Shown: piece after piece, positions 1 through 8,513 of the stretch
Layout of the letters: every line of letters starts with the position of its first letter
How positions within the stretch are numbered: the stretch's first letter is position 1
Origin: JAABTH01 sp964492615
Lineage (GTDB): Bacteria > Bacillota > Dethiobacteria > DTU022
Assembly (NCBI GenBank): GCA_964492615.1
Contig: CAZBKZ010000003.1
Span: 1 to 64,000, forward strand
Length of the DNA stretch: 64,000 nucleotides
Reading direction: 5' to 3'
Translations under genes and position numbers: made by a program
The notes under the pieces: generated by a model
Database searches by the model: none
Told to the model about the DNA's origin: nothing
What the model saw: the letters and a program-made list of their open reading frames with translations, nothing else

Positions 1-4
1 CGGG

Positions 5-1867
5 TTATGTATTTTTAACTGCCGTTTTATGTATTTCTATTATGCCGAAAACACGCGAATTTCGATCCCTGCGTCCTTGTTCCAAAATGCGCTTACGCAT
101 GCGAATTTTTTCCGGAGTAACTTCGACCAGCTCATCATCCTCGATATACTCCATGGCACGCTCAAGGGTAAATGAAACCGGGGGGGCCAGACGTACAGCT
201 TCATCGGCGCTGCTTGATCTGATGTTGGTCAAATGTTTTTTCTTACATACATTTACATCCAGGTCAGTCTCCCGGTTATGCTCCCCGACAATCATTCCGG
301 CATATACTGAATCATTAGGCTTAATAAAAAAAGTTCCCCGATCCTGGAGGCTGTGAAGAGCATAAGGAGTGGCCTCTCCAGCTTCAAAAGCTATTAAAAC
401 ACCGCGATTCCGGCCGGGCAGGTTTCCCTTCCAGGGTCCATAATGACTGAAAAGATGGTGTATTATACCTTCACCCCTGGTCAAAGTAAGCAGATCGGAT
501 CTAAAACCTATTAGCCCGCGTGCTGGAATAAGAAATTCAAGCTTAAGATTATTCTCACCGGCCGGTTGCATATTCTGCATATCTCCAAATCTCCGGCCCA
601 GGTTTTCAATCACACTACCCGAATATTGCTCTGGAACATTCAAAAAAAGTCTCTCAAAGGGTTCACATGTAATACCGTCTATTTCTTTTAAAATTGGCTT
701 TGGCTTGGATATCTGCAGTTCATATCCTTCACGCCTCATTGTCTCGATCAGTATGCCGAGGTGCAGCTCTCCCCTGCCCGATACCTTAAAGGAATCGGGA
801 GAATCTGTTTCTTCAACCCTGAGGCTTACATTAGTTTCAGCTTCTTTCCAGAGGCGGGCCCGGATCTGTCTGGATGTGACATAACGTCCTTCCCGTCCTG
901 AAAAGGGACTGTCGTTTACCAAAAAGTTCATGGTTAATGTCGGCTCATCAACAGCAAGCAACGGCATTGGTAAAGGGTGATCCGTTTCACAGACAGTCTC
1001 ACCGATATTCACCGCACCCAGACCCGCAACTGCAACAATATCACCCGCTTCAGCCCTTCCTGTCTCGTGACGTTTCAGTCCTTCGTACTCCCACAATTTC
1101 CCTATTTTCAGCATCTCTACACTACTATCCTGCTTGCAGAGCGAAACCTGCATTCCCGATTCAAGAAAACCATTGATGATTCTCCCGATAGCAATTCTGC
1201 CAACATAATCATCGTAGTCAAGAGTATTAATCTGCATCTGTAGTTTACCTGCAGGATTAGCAACTGGAGGAGGCATTTCAGAAACAATCATCTCAAAGAG
1301 AGGTTGCAGGTTTTTACCTTCTTCATGATAATCAATAACAGCCAACCCTTTTCGTGCATCAGCATAAATAACCGGAAAATCGAGTTGCCAGTCTGCCGCC
1401 TCCAGCTCGACAAACAGATCAAATACTTCATTTAAAACTACCTCCGGACGCGCATCCGAACGATCTATTTTATTGATAATTACACCAACCCGTAATCCTA
1501 CTTCTAGCGCCTTTCGCAAAACAAATTTAGTCTGGGCCATCGGGCCTTCAAAAGCGTCGACCAGAAGCAGTGCACCATCTACCATGCGCAATACTCTTTC
1601 GACTTCGCCACCAAAATCAGCGTGGCCCGGGGTGTCAACTATGTTGATCTTAATCCCGTTGTAATGCACTGCCGTGTTTTTTGACAATATGGTTATTCCA
1701 CGTTCCCGTTCAAGGTCATTGGAATCCATGACCCTTTCCACTATCCGCTCATTATCCCTGAAAATACCTGCCTGCCTGAGTAATCCGTCGACCAGCGTTG
1801 TTTTGCCATGATCAACATGAGCAATAATGGCTATATTACGTAAATGCTCCTGACTTTTACTGGACAT
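5..1867 (-). CDS. typA: Translational GTPase TypA/BipA
   Basis: This is a ribosome-associated GTPase of the EF-G family, used in ribosome assembly and stress or cold adaptation. The 620-residue protein has the G1 loop AHVDHGKTT near residues 16-24, the G3 motif DTPGHADFGGE near 80 and the G4 motif NKID near 133. EF-Tu-like domain II, EF-G-like domains and the TypA C-terminal region follow, and the length is normal for TypA. I chose the ATG at 1867 over the one at 1909. A TATAAT box lies on the minus strand at 1925-1920, so transcription would start only a few bases before 1909 but leaves a normal leader for 1867. The longer form would also add 14 residues not typical of the family. The stop codon lies five bases from the window edge. 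Confidence 0.95.
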   Translation of the reverse strand: MSSKSQEHLRNIAIIAHVDHGKTTLVDGLLRQAGIFRDNERIVERVMDSNDLERERGITILSKNTAVHYNGIKINIVDTPGHADFGGEVERVLRMVDGALLLVDAFEGPMAQTKFVLRKALEVGLRVGVIINKIDRSDARPEVVLNEVFDLFVELEAADWQLDFPVIYADARKGLAVIDYHEEGKNLQPLFEMIVSEMPPPVANPAGKLQMQINTLDYDDYVGRIAIGRIINGFLESGMQVSLCKQDSSVEMLKIGKLWEYEGLKRHETGRAEAGDIVAVAGLGAVNIGETVCETDHPLPMPLLAVDEPTLTMNFLVNDSPFSGREGRYVTSRQIRARLWKEAETNVSLRVEETDSPDSFKVSGRGELHLGILIETMRREGYELQISKPKPILKEIDGITCEPFERLFLNVPEQYSGSVIENLGRRFGDMQNMQPAGENNLKLEFLIPARGLIGFRSDLLTLTRGEGIIHHLFSHYGPWKGNLPGRNRGVLIAFEAGEATPYALHSLQDRGTFFIKPNDSVYAGMIVGEHNRETDLDVNVCKKKHLTNIRSSSADEAVRLAPPVSFTLERAMEYIEDDELVEVTPEKIRMRKRILEQGRRDRNSRVFGIIEIHKTAVKNT

Positions 1868-1981
1868 CTGTACACCATTCCAATCCCATTTTCCCAATGG
1901 CTTAATCATTTTTACCAGGATTATATTAAATCATTATTTGACAGGAAAGGAAAGGTTTTTTTCACATTGTCCGGTTTATGC

Positions 1982-3103
1982 TCACTGTTTGATTGAATAC
2001 AAGGCCAGGGTGCTCTCAAGGTAGCTGACAATTTCTTCAGCCAGCCATGTTGGTTCTAAAATTTTTATCTCCGGTCCCCAACTGGCCAGCCAGGGAATCA
2101 TTTCATTAGCACCGGTCAACCTGTAACTAACTTCAATATCACCATTCCCAAGTTCTTTTATCTGCTGTGATTCATGAAACATAATCTCCCGAAAACGCTC
2201 TGCCGTTCCCCGATTAACCCGGAGTTTAACCGACTCCAGCCTGGTGCCTCCATCTGAAGTCCATGTAGCCCAGGCTTTACTGTACGCTTGTTTAAGCGAA
2301 TAACTTGAGGGCATTTTATAACCTGAACTTTCTATAATTTCCAGGTCACGAATATGTACTATGTGAAAAATCCGATTAGCCTTACTTCTGAGGCAATAAC
2401 CAGTAAGGTAGAAATTATTAAAACGGCACAATAAACCGTACGGCTCAATAACTCTCTCGGTTTCCTGACCATCATAGGTCCTGAGATATTTAATTTTTAT
2501 TCTTTTTTTTTGCCTCAGCGCTTTAAATATCTCACTTACCAGTTGGCTGAAACGGTCCGGTTCGGCAGGAGCAGGTTCAGCAACATAAACGTGATTTTCT
2601 ATTTCATTGATCAGCAGGTTATATATACTGACACCGGCCAGGGTTTCAGCCAGCAGTTTACGCAGAATCTTATGATAGGCATCTTTCAGCATTCCTCTGT
2701 ACTGGGGATATAAACTTAGAGCAATACAGAGCGATTCATTTATATTAAAAGATGGAGCTGCAATGTCACCGTAAAAAAGGTAGAAAGTTTTTCTATTTCG
2801 CTTAACTCTTTTTATTCCGGCCAGTGGTTCCGGCAGAGCATCATCAATAAGTGTTTTACTTTCTGCGTCAGGCTTCTCGTCCTCTTCCGGTTTTTCCCCC
2901 GCTGCCAGGGGGTCAAATAGCAGTTCCAGGCGGTCTACTGCCCGAAAAATTGTTTTTCGCGACGGATACGTACCCTTGATTTCCTCATAGGCTTCTTCCA
3001 GGTCCTCAATAGTTGCCCCGCCGGTCGGCGTTTTCTCCAGGATTCTAACCAGGATATTCGCAATCGCCTCGGGGTGATGGCAACGCGGCGCCCTGGACGA
3101 CAT
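1982..3103 (-). CDS. HTH plus WYL-domain transcriptional regulator
   Basis: This is a probable DNA-binding regulator of about 373 residues. The N-terminal 80 residues look like a winged helix-turn-helix (a PSRKTIFRAVDRLE segment resembles a recognition helix). A low-complexity charged linker follows. The C-terminal half carries a WYL-type ligand-binding domain (RIKIKYLRTYDG, then IEPYGLL and FYLTGYCL). WYL proteins often bind nucleotides or nucleic acid ends and control stress or defence genes, but the target here is unknown. An ATG at 3103 has GGTGGGG six bases upstream, which is better than the GTG at 3142 or the ATG at 3109. It lies 50 bases downstream of the trehalose gene on the same strand, so cotranscription is possible. 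Confidence 0.85.
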   Translation of the reverse strand: MSSRAPRCHHPEAIANILVRILEKTPTGGATIEDLEEAYEEIKGTYPSRKTIFRAVDRLELLFDPLAAGEKPEEDEKPDAESKTLIDDALPEPLAGIKRVKRNRKTFYLFYGDIAAPSFNINESLCIALSLYPQYRGMLKDAYHKILRKLLAETLAGVSIYNLLINEIENHVYVAEPAPAEPDRFSQLVSEIFKALRQKKRIKIKYLRTYDGQETERVIEPYGLLCRFNNFYLTGYCLRSKANRIFHIVHIRDLEIIESSGYKMPSSYSLKQAYSKAWATWTSDGGTRLESVKLRVNRGTAERFREIMFHESQQIKELGNGDIEVSYRLTGANEMIPWLASWGPEIKILEPTWLAEEIVSYLESTLALYSIKQ

Positions 3104-3153
3104 ATACATCCCCACCTTTCTGTATAAAACCTGACTACCCACAGTCTTCTTGG

Positions 3154-5385
3154 TTAGTCACAAAAAGATCTTGAGAGCATCTGCAGCAGAGTGTTCACTG
3201 TATCAGGAGATTCTGTAAAGTAATTAGCCCTGGTAAAAGGCTTATAACCGACCCTCACACTCCAGGAATGTTCCGGCATAACATTAAATATATCTTCATC
3301 TGTCCAATCATCACCCATAGCCAAAATAAAATCCCACTTATCTTCTTTCTCCAACCAGTGAAGGGCAGCTTTGCCTTTATTTATTCCGGCAGACTTAATT
3401 TCAACAACCTTATTACCCAGTAGAACCTGGAGCCCTGTTCCAGAAAGCATATCATGCAGTGCATCCACCAGCTCCTTTGCTCTCTGGGAACCGAGATCCG
3501 GTTCTGCCTTGCGATAATGCCAGACCAGGGCATGCGTTTTTTCTTCTATAAAAGCCCCTGGTGTTCTTTCGCTAAACATTTCCAGCATGGGGCAGAAATT
3601 GCTTTTCCAGTCCTCTGATAAACCTTCCTCTTTAAGCTGCCAGTTTTCCCAACCTGTCTCCTTAAGCCAGGCACCGTGTTCGCCAACCATGTCAACACCG
3701 GTGTTTCCCAACCACTTTTCAAGATCTGCCCTGTCCCTGCCGCTGATAATTACTACTTTATTAGCCGGATCATTACTTAAGCAGGTAAGCAAAGACAAAA
3801 CTTTTTGATCCGGGCTGGCCTGCTCCGGCTTTCTTTTCAGTTTAACCAGGGTGCCATCATAGTCAAGTAAAAGTAATCTTTTTCTTGCTTTCTTATAATC
3901 ATTTTTTAATTGATTAACCAGGGGTTCACTTAGAAACCTCTGCTTTGTCTGCTCGTGCCTGCTCCGTGCAAGTGAGAGGTGTTCAACAAAATCTTCTGCC
4001 CACCTATAGATATTATATTTCTTAATTCGCTGGATCATAATGCTGTTAGCTGCTGCTTTTTCTCCTTCCGGAATACGCAAACCCAGGTTAATTGCATCAG
4101 CAACCATGGCCAGGTCATTAGGGTTAACAATAACAGCCTCGCCAAGTTCAGCAGCCGCTCCGGCTGTTTCACTAAGAATAAGTACACCCTGGCCGCTTTC
4201 GCCCTGACAGGCTAAAAATTCTTTAGCTACAAGGTTCATTCCATCCCTTAAAGGCGTAACCAGGGCTAGGTTAGCCTCACTGTAAAGAGCAACCAGTTCT
4301 TCGAACGGAACAGAACGGTACATGTAAAGTATGGGCAGCCAGCCAGGACGTCCAAAACGTCCGTTAATCTTACCGACCAGTTCGTCTACTTCGCGTTTGA
4401 GAAGCCTGTACTGCTCAACCTTGGTTCTCGAAGGGACACAGAGCATAATGAAGGTTACCTTGTTCCGCCACTCAGGATACTTTTCAAGAAAAAGCTCATA
4501 AGCCCTTAATCTTTGTGGTATCCCCTTGGAAAAATCGAGACGGTCCACCGAAAGCAATATTTTTTCTGTTTTTATTTTATCAAGTAGTGTTTTTCTTTCT
4601 TTAATAACACTCTCTTCCAGTACGGCTTCAGAAAACCTGGATGCATCGATACCCATGGGAAACGTATCCGCTTTCACCAGCCTGTTCCCAGCTACGACCT
4701 GTCCATATTCCTGTTCCTTCCCCAGTATACGCAATACTGAACTGAGGAAATGTCTGGTATAATCATATGTATGAAATCCAATCAAATCTGAACCGAGCAT
4801 ACCGGTGAGGAGCTCTTCACGCCAGGGCAGATAACGGAATATTTCCATTGAAGGAAATGGAATGTGCAAAAAAAGCCCAATCGCCGCATCAACATTTTCC
4901 TGCCTGAGCATTTCCGGCAGTAAAAGCATATGATAGTCATGAACCCAGATTGTATCGCCGGGTTTAATAACTTCCAGCAACCTGCGGCAAAATAATCGAT
5001 TTACCTTTTTGTATGCTTTCCATTCGGATACTTCATAACCACTGTAAGTTGTGAAATAATGGAACAGGGGCCAGAGTGTGCGGTTGCTGAAACCATAATA
5101 ATATTTTTTCAAATCAGATGCTGAAAGGTAGACCGGCAAACAGTTGTAATCATTGAAGAGAACCTTCTCCAGGGAGAGGCTCTCATTTTTATCAGCAGGG
5201 GTAAATCCAGGCCAGCCAACCCACAGCCCGTTGTTCTCCTTGTGAAATGAAGACAAACCGGTGGTCAGCCCACCGACACTGGACGTTATATTAAAGTTTT
5301 TACTTTTTTTTGTTACACTTACAGGTAAGCGGTTCGATACAATTATTACTCTCCCTGTTTGTATTTTGGACTCCCTTTTTTCCAT
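3154..5385 (-). CDS. Bifunctional trehalose-6-phosphate synthase/phosphatase (OtsA-OtsB fusion)
   Basis: This enzyme should make trehalose from UDP- or GDP-glucose and glucose 6-phosphate through trehalose 6-phosphate. Residues ~12-485 are a GT20 synthase (VSNRLPVSV near the N terminus, then WVHDYHMLLLP and DRLDFSKGIPQR). Residues ~505-740 are a HAD-type phosphatase with LLLLDYDGTL (catalytic DxD), VVIISGRDR and GDDWTDED. Both halves keep their key residues. The ATG at 5385 is preceded by AAAGGGGGGA, whereas the ATG at 5466 adds an atypical N terminus. Many bacteria use separate otsA and otsB genes, so the fusion alone covers both steps. Trehalose would act as a compatible solute or stress protectant. 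The WYL regulator lies just downstream. Confidence 0.93.
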   Translation of the reverse strand: MEKRESKIQTGRVIIVSNRLPVSVTKKSKNFNITSSVGGLTTGLSSFHKENNGLWVGWPGFTPADKNESLSLEKVLFNDYNCLPVYLSASDLKKYYYGFSNRTLWPLFHYFTTYSGYEVSEWKAYKKVNRLFCRRLLEVIKPGDTIWVHDYHMLLLPEMLRQENVDAAIGLFLHIPFPSMEIFRYLPWREELLTGMLGSDLIGFHTYDYTRHFLSSVLRILGKEQEYGQVVAGNRLVKADTFPMGIDASRFSEAVLEESVIKERKTLLDKIKTEKILLSVDRLDFSKGIPQRLRAYELFLEKYPEWRNKVTFIMLCVPSRTKVEQYRLLKREVDELVGKINGRFGRPGWLPILYMYRSVPFEELVALYSEANLALVTPLRDGMNLVAKEFLACQGESGQGVLILSETAGAAAELGEAVIVNPNDLAMVADAINLGLRIPEGEKAAANSIMIQRIKKYNIYRWAEDFVEHLSLARSRHEQTKQRFLSEPLVNQLKNDYKKARKRLLLLDYDGTLVKLKRKPEQASPDQKVLSLLTCLSNDPANKVVIISGRDRADLEKWLGNTGVDMVGEHGAWLKETGWENWQLKEEGLSEDWKSNFCPMLEMFSERTPGAFIEEKTHALVWHYRKAEPDLGSQRAKELVDALHDMLSGTGLQVLLGNKVVEIKSAGINKGKAALHWLEKEDKWDFILAMGDDWTDEDIFNVMPEHSWSVRVGYKPFTRANYFTESPDTVNTLLQMLSRSFCD

Positions 5386-5633
5386 TACGGTCCCCCCTTT
5401 ATCTGCCAACATAAGTCTACTCATTATTATTTCTATCTTACACTGACATACCCTCTTTAAAGGCATGACTGAAAACTGAGAGGTGGGGAAATTTATACTG
5501 CATTATTTCGTTCAGAATGATAAGTGCAAGCGAAGTGCCAATAAAATAACAGCGGGAAATAATCGCAGCTTCAAGAATTTATCAATTATATAGTCCTAAA
5601 CTCGTCAATAATAAGGAGAGTGGATAAGGATAG

Positions 5634-5906
5634 ATGAATAAGCAAAGTGATATTGATAAACAAATAAATGAAGTGAAAAAAAGCATTGATGATCTAAAAA
5701 ATAGATGGCCTTTTCATTCGCCAAAGCCCGCCATGTTTCAGAAGCTTGAAGAGCTCGAGGAAGAACTGGCCCACCTGCTTAAAAAAAAACCACCCTACTT
5801 AATACTTTTACCCGTCACTAACCTTTCTGCCTATGTTAACTTTGTAAAGACCTTCGTCACAGGCGCATTAACTGGTATCAACACGGGACAACTCTACTCG
5901 GGATAG
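5634..5906 (+). CDS. Small coiled-coil protein of unknown function
   Basis: This is a 90-residue protein that I do not assign to a function. Residues 1-50 are rich in Lys, Glu and Leu with heptad-like spacing, interrupted by a WPFHSPKP segment, which suggests a helical hairpin. The C terminus is moderately hydrophobic. The start ATG has AAGGAG 15 bases upstream, followed by AAGGA closer in. The last 13 bases overlap the 3' end of the convergent LOG-family gene. It is the only plus-strand gene in the first 8 kb. The hairpin-like N-terminal half and the good ribosome site argue for a real gene. Codon use in the second half is less convincing. Confidence 0.6.
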   Translation: MNKQSDIDKQINEVKKSIDDLKNRWPFHSPKPAMFQKLEELEEELAHLLKKKPPYLILLPVTNLSAYVNFVKTFVTGALTGINTGQLYSG

Positions 5907-6724
5907 ATACGTGTAAGTTCTTCAGTCAGGTAACTATAAGCATCATCCACATTATCGCTGAAATAAACCAGATCGAGATCCTTTTCCCCGATTACCCCAA
6001 ACTCAGCCATTTTTTCAATGTTTATAATTTGTTCCCAGTACTTTTTACCGTAGACAACGATAGGCATTTTTTTCAGAACTTTCTCGGTCTGGATCAGGGT
6101 CAGCACTTCAAATAACTCATCGAGAGTCCCAAAACCTCCCGGAAATATAACAAGCGCCTTGGCAAGATATACAAACCAGAACTTACGCATGAAAAAATAG
6201 TGAAATTCAAAATTAAGCTCAGGAGAAATGTAGGGGTTCGAAAACTGTTCCGTGGGAATACTGATGTTTAAGCCAATCGATTTGCCCCCGCCTTCAACTG
6301 CCCCCCTGTTGGACGCCTCCATCATGCCGGGTCCACCTCCGGAGCAAACGACATACCGCTGTCCGGAATTCAGGCTAAGAGACCATTCAGTCAGGCGTTT
6401 GGCTAAAACCCTTGCCTCTTCATAATACTGCGCCATAAACACCTGGTTTTTGGCAAACGCCACTTTTTGCTTCAGTTTATTGTCTCCATGATCATTCGAT
6501 TGTGACAGGGCTTTTTCTGCTTCAGCTAAAAGTTCATTTGCCTCTTCCAAACTCTTCGTGCGCGCTGAGCCAAAAAATACTATTGTATCTTTAACATTTT
6601 CTTTTTTAAACCTCTGTTGCGGTTCAAGAAATTCAGCCAGTATGCGTATAGTTCTTGCATCTGAACTGTTCAAAAAATCAAGATTTTTATAGGCTTTCAG
6701 CGGCATAATATTCTCGTTATTCAT
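5894..6724 (-). CDS. LOG-family protein (Rossmann-fold nucleotide phosphoribohydrolase-like)
   Basis: This 276-residue protein belongs to the LOG family, some of whose members release free base from nucleoside 5'-monophosphates. The diagnostic motifs are present: GGGPGMMEA around the middle and PGGFGTLDE about 60 residues later. The N-terminal extension of about 75 residues before the Rossmann core is typical of the longer bacterial subgroup (TIGR00730-like). GGGAGG sits eight bases before the ATG at 6724, so this start is preferred to 6748. The substrate cannot be told from sequence. Its 3' end overlaps the small convergent coiled-coil gene. Confidence 0.87.
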   Translation of the reverse strand: MNNENIMPLKAYKNLDFLNSSDARTIRILAEFLEPQQRFKKENVKDTIVFFGSARTKSLEEANELLAEAEKALSQSNDHGDNKLKQKVAFAKNQVFMAQYYEEARVLAKRLTEWSLSLNSGQRYVVCSGGGPGMMEASNRGAVEGGGKSIGLNISIPTEQFSNPYISPELNFEFHYFFMRKFWFVYLAKALVIFPGGFGTLDELFEVLTLIQTEKVLKKMPIVVYGKKYWEQIINIEKMAEFGVIGEKDLDLVYFSDNVDDAYSYLTEELTRIYPE

Positions 6725-6812
6725 TACTGTCCTCCCAGTTACAACCATTATTTGCTAATTCACTACACTTTTTATTCTACCCTTTATTCCACCAGGGTTC
6801 AAATATTTTGTA

Positions 6813-6854
6813 CAGGTTAGAGCCCCGGTAGTGGAGGACCGGGGCTCTAACCTG
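6813..6854 (-). terminator. Perfect 16-bp inverted repeat, probable terminator
   Basis: Two arms of 16 bases (6813-6828 and 6839-6854) are perfectly complementary around a 10-base loop. They lie just after the stop codon of the transglutaminase-like gene. The minus-strand tail is AT-rich but has no long T run, so termination efficiency is uncertain. A second, shorter inverted repeat (GATGCATT type) lies at 6861-6868 and 6890-6897. Confidence 0.6.
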
Positions 6855-6895
6855 GTTAACAATGCATCTCTTAATTCATTTGAAGGAGGGATGCA

Positions 6896-8035
6896 TTAAA
6901 GTATTGTATTACTCCAAGTTGCACCAAGACTGCCACCTGAGTAATTAACTTTTATTGACTGATCGCTGTAACTTTCAACTATATGCGATGTATGCGGGAA
7001 AGCACCAAAATACTGGAATGTAAGGTCAACGGGTACCCAGCCCAGGCCATCTACATAAAACTCAGCCCAGCTATGGCGGGTTCCCTGCAAAGAACCGGAA
7101 GTCATTGCTCCACGCTGGGGACGGGCAAATCCGATTACCTCACGGGCTTTAATCCCCTGTTCATTTGCTTTTTTGATAAAAGCTCTGGCCAAATCGCGGC
7201 AGTTACCCGAACCGGCATACTGCTGGTAAATATCACGTGCTTTTTCAACAGTATCATTTGTTGAGTTGATAGAAAGAGAACGAATGCTGATATTAAAATC
7301 GGCAACAATCGTTTTGCTTTCACCAGGAGCAAGATCGCCAAGATCAAATGTATTGGTTCGTCCGGAGCTTGATATGACGTTATAGTTAGTCGATTTCAGA
7401 GTTGTGGTCTGGTAAGGAGAACTGTTTTCTAAAAAAGGCACGGATACTACTACATTACGGGAATAATCAGAGCCATTGTTAACAACCCTGACCTCCATTC
7501 TAAAGGTATAGCTGCCTGTTTTGCCCCAGGAATATGAAACGGGAACTGTTTGCTGAACCTGCTCGGCTGCTCCACTGTCAGCTTCTTCTACCTTAACTTC
7601 AGGGGCAGGAGATGCTGCCGGAGTTTCTACCGGTTGGTTAGATTGCTGGGACTGTGTCGTGCCCTGTGCCCTGAAATCAACTGGTGCTTTCAAAGAGGTT
7701 TGCACAACAACAGGTGCTGTGCTGCTGTTAACTGAAGGGTTTTCCTGGGGAGCACTATCTACTGCTGCATCAGCAACAGCTGCCTGGGAAACAGCAACAT
7801 CCCTCTCTTCATCAAGAACCTGAAGTCCGTAAGCAGCTATTTCATTTTCTTCTTTTACTTGAATTTCATCTTCTACTTTTACTTCAGACTGTTCAACATA
7901 TCCGCCGGTATCCACTTTACCGGCTGAAAGAGGTTCCTTCTCCACTGCGAGCAGAGAAAACCCTGCCCCGGCCATTACGGCCAATACTAAAACACTTACC
8001 AACAAACTTCTTACCCATACCGCTTTCTTCTTCAT
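6896..8035 (-). CDS. Secreted transglutaminase-like cysteine protease-fold protein under c-di-GMP riboswitch control
   Basis: This is a 379-residue exported protein. Residues 1-30 form a signal peptide or N-terminal anchor (KKK, then a hydrophobic stretch ending AGAGFSLLA). Residues ~35-165 are a low-complexity linker rich in Glu, Val, Ser and Pro. Residues ~170-255 look like a beta-sandwich domain. The C-terminal ~110 residues are a transglutaminase-like core with Cys near 279 (GNCRDLARAF), His near 321 (RHSWAEFYV) and Asp near 337 (VPVDLTF), so the catalytic triad is complete. Such proteins act on the cell surface as peptidases, peptide crosslinkers or wall-modifying enzymes; the substrate is unknown. 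The ATG at 8035 has AAGGAGGG eight bases upstream. The gene is single and preceded by a ~345-base leader with two c-di-GMP aptamers. Confidence 0.88.
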   Translation of the reverse strand: MKKKAVWVRSLLVSVLVLAVMAGAGFSLLAVEKEPLSAGKVDTGGYVEQSEVKVEDEIQVKEENEIAAYGLQVLDEERDVAVSQAAVADAAVDSAPQENPSVNSSTAPVVVQTSLKAPVDFRAQGTTQSQQSNQPVETPAASPAPEVKVEEADSGAAEQVQQTVPVSYSWGKTGSYTFRMEVRVVNNGSDYSRNVVVSVPFLENSSPYQTTTLKSTNYNVISSSGRTNTFDLGDLAPGESKTIVADFNISIRSLSINSTNDTVEKARDIYQQYAGSGNCRDLARAFIKKANEQGIKAREVIGFARPQRGAMTSGSLQGTRHSWAEFYVDGLGWVPVDLTFQYFGAFPHTSHIVESYSDQSIKVNYSGGSLGATWSNTIL

Positions 8036-8041
8036 CAAAAA

Positions 8042-8060
8042 GTCCCTCCTTCAGAGGGAC
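8042..8060 (-). promoter_or_regulatory. Hairpin sequestering the ribosome binding site
   Basis: On the minus strand GTCCCTC (8060-8054) pairs with GAGGGAC (8048-8042) around a five-base loop. The 3' arm and loop contain the AAGGAGGG ribosome binding site of the transglutaminase-like gene. The three outermost bases of the 5' arm (8060-8058) are shared with an 11-base segment (8068-8058). That segment is perfectly complementary to bases 8177-8167, just 5' of the proximal c-di-GMP aptamer. The two pairings therefore compete at their edge. I infer translational control, possibly an ON switch. Confidence 0.7.
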
Positions 8061-8082
8061 CGACAAAGTTGAAACTGGTTAA

Positions 8083-8180
8083 TCCTGTTTCGGTAGCCAG
8101 GCTGCCTTGGCTCATGCTGAGCTTTAGGCCCTATAACTTTGCGTCCCTGCCTTTCAACAGGTTTGCCTTTGTCGGTCAGG
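8083..8180 (-). promoter_or_regulatory. Class I cyclic-di-GMP riboswitch (GEMM-I), proximal copy
   Basis: Read on the minus strand, the element has the GEMM-I landmarks in order. These are GGCAAACC, a six-pair stem closed by a GAAA tetraloop, GGGACGCAAAG, GGGCCTAAA, a short P2 hairpin, then GGCAGCCTGG and TACCGA. The GGCAGCC segment differs by one base from the distal copy (GGTAGCC). An 11-base stretch before the aptamer (8177-8167) is the exact complement of 8068-8058 after it, forming a closing helix next to the ribosome-site hairpin. Confidence 0.92.
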
Positions 8181-8257
8181 TAGATTTTGGTCCGGCTGAA
8201 CTGTTTTCAACCGGGGTCGTACTTAATAATCCTCCACTATATCTCCACTAATAAATA

Positions 8258-8360
8258 CAAAAAACCTGTTTCGGTGGCCAGGCTACCTTGGCTCATGCTG
8301 AGCTTTAGGCCCTTCTGCTTTGCGTCCCTGCCTTTCGACAGGTTTGCCTTTATCGTTCAG
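8258..8360 (-). promoter_or_regulatory. Class I cyclic-di-GMP riboswitch (GEMM-I), distal copy
   Basis: This is the upstream member of a tandem pair, and most of its core is identical to the proximal copy. Landmarks on the minus strand are GGCAAACC, a stem with a GAAA tetraloop, GGGACGCAAAGC, GGGCCTAAA, a P2 hairpin, GGTAGCCTGG and CACCGA. It is followed by ACAGGTTTTTT. The bases ACAGGTTT are complementary to AAACCTGT at the start of the aptamer and are followed by a T run, so a transcription-terminating alternative fold is possible. Confidence 0.93.
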
Positions 8361-8385
8361 GATATCCACAAATATGCTTAAATCA

Positions 8386-8414
8386 AGTATAACCAACTAT
8401 TTTCAATAAGTCAA
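8386..8414 (-). promoter_or_regulatory. Sigma-A-type promoter for the riboswitch leader
   Basis: On the minus strand TTGACT (8414-8409) and TATACT (8391-8386) are separated by 17 bases. Transcription would start about base 8379, just before the distal aptamer, giving a leader of about 345 bases. The rest of 8415-8513 is AT-rich and also serves the divergent photolyase gene. Confidence 0.75.
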
Positions 8415-8513
8415 CCCTTTTTGAATATTATTATTTACTTGCTCTTCATTCCTGACGGGATTATTATTAATAAAAGTTGCAGCCGTTTTGGTTGATAATA
8501 TTGGAGAATTGAT

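Noticed and set aside
937..1243. Plus-strand open frames opposite typA
   Set aside because: They lie wholly inside a clearly conserved gene on the other strand, with no ribosome site or recognisable protein.
8069..8381. Two plus-strand open frames sharing a repeated peptide (PVSVARLPWLMLSFRP)
   Set aside because: The repeat is explained by the antisense of the two c-di-GMP aptamers; there is no ribosome site and the frames do not extend beyond the aptamers.
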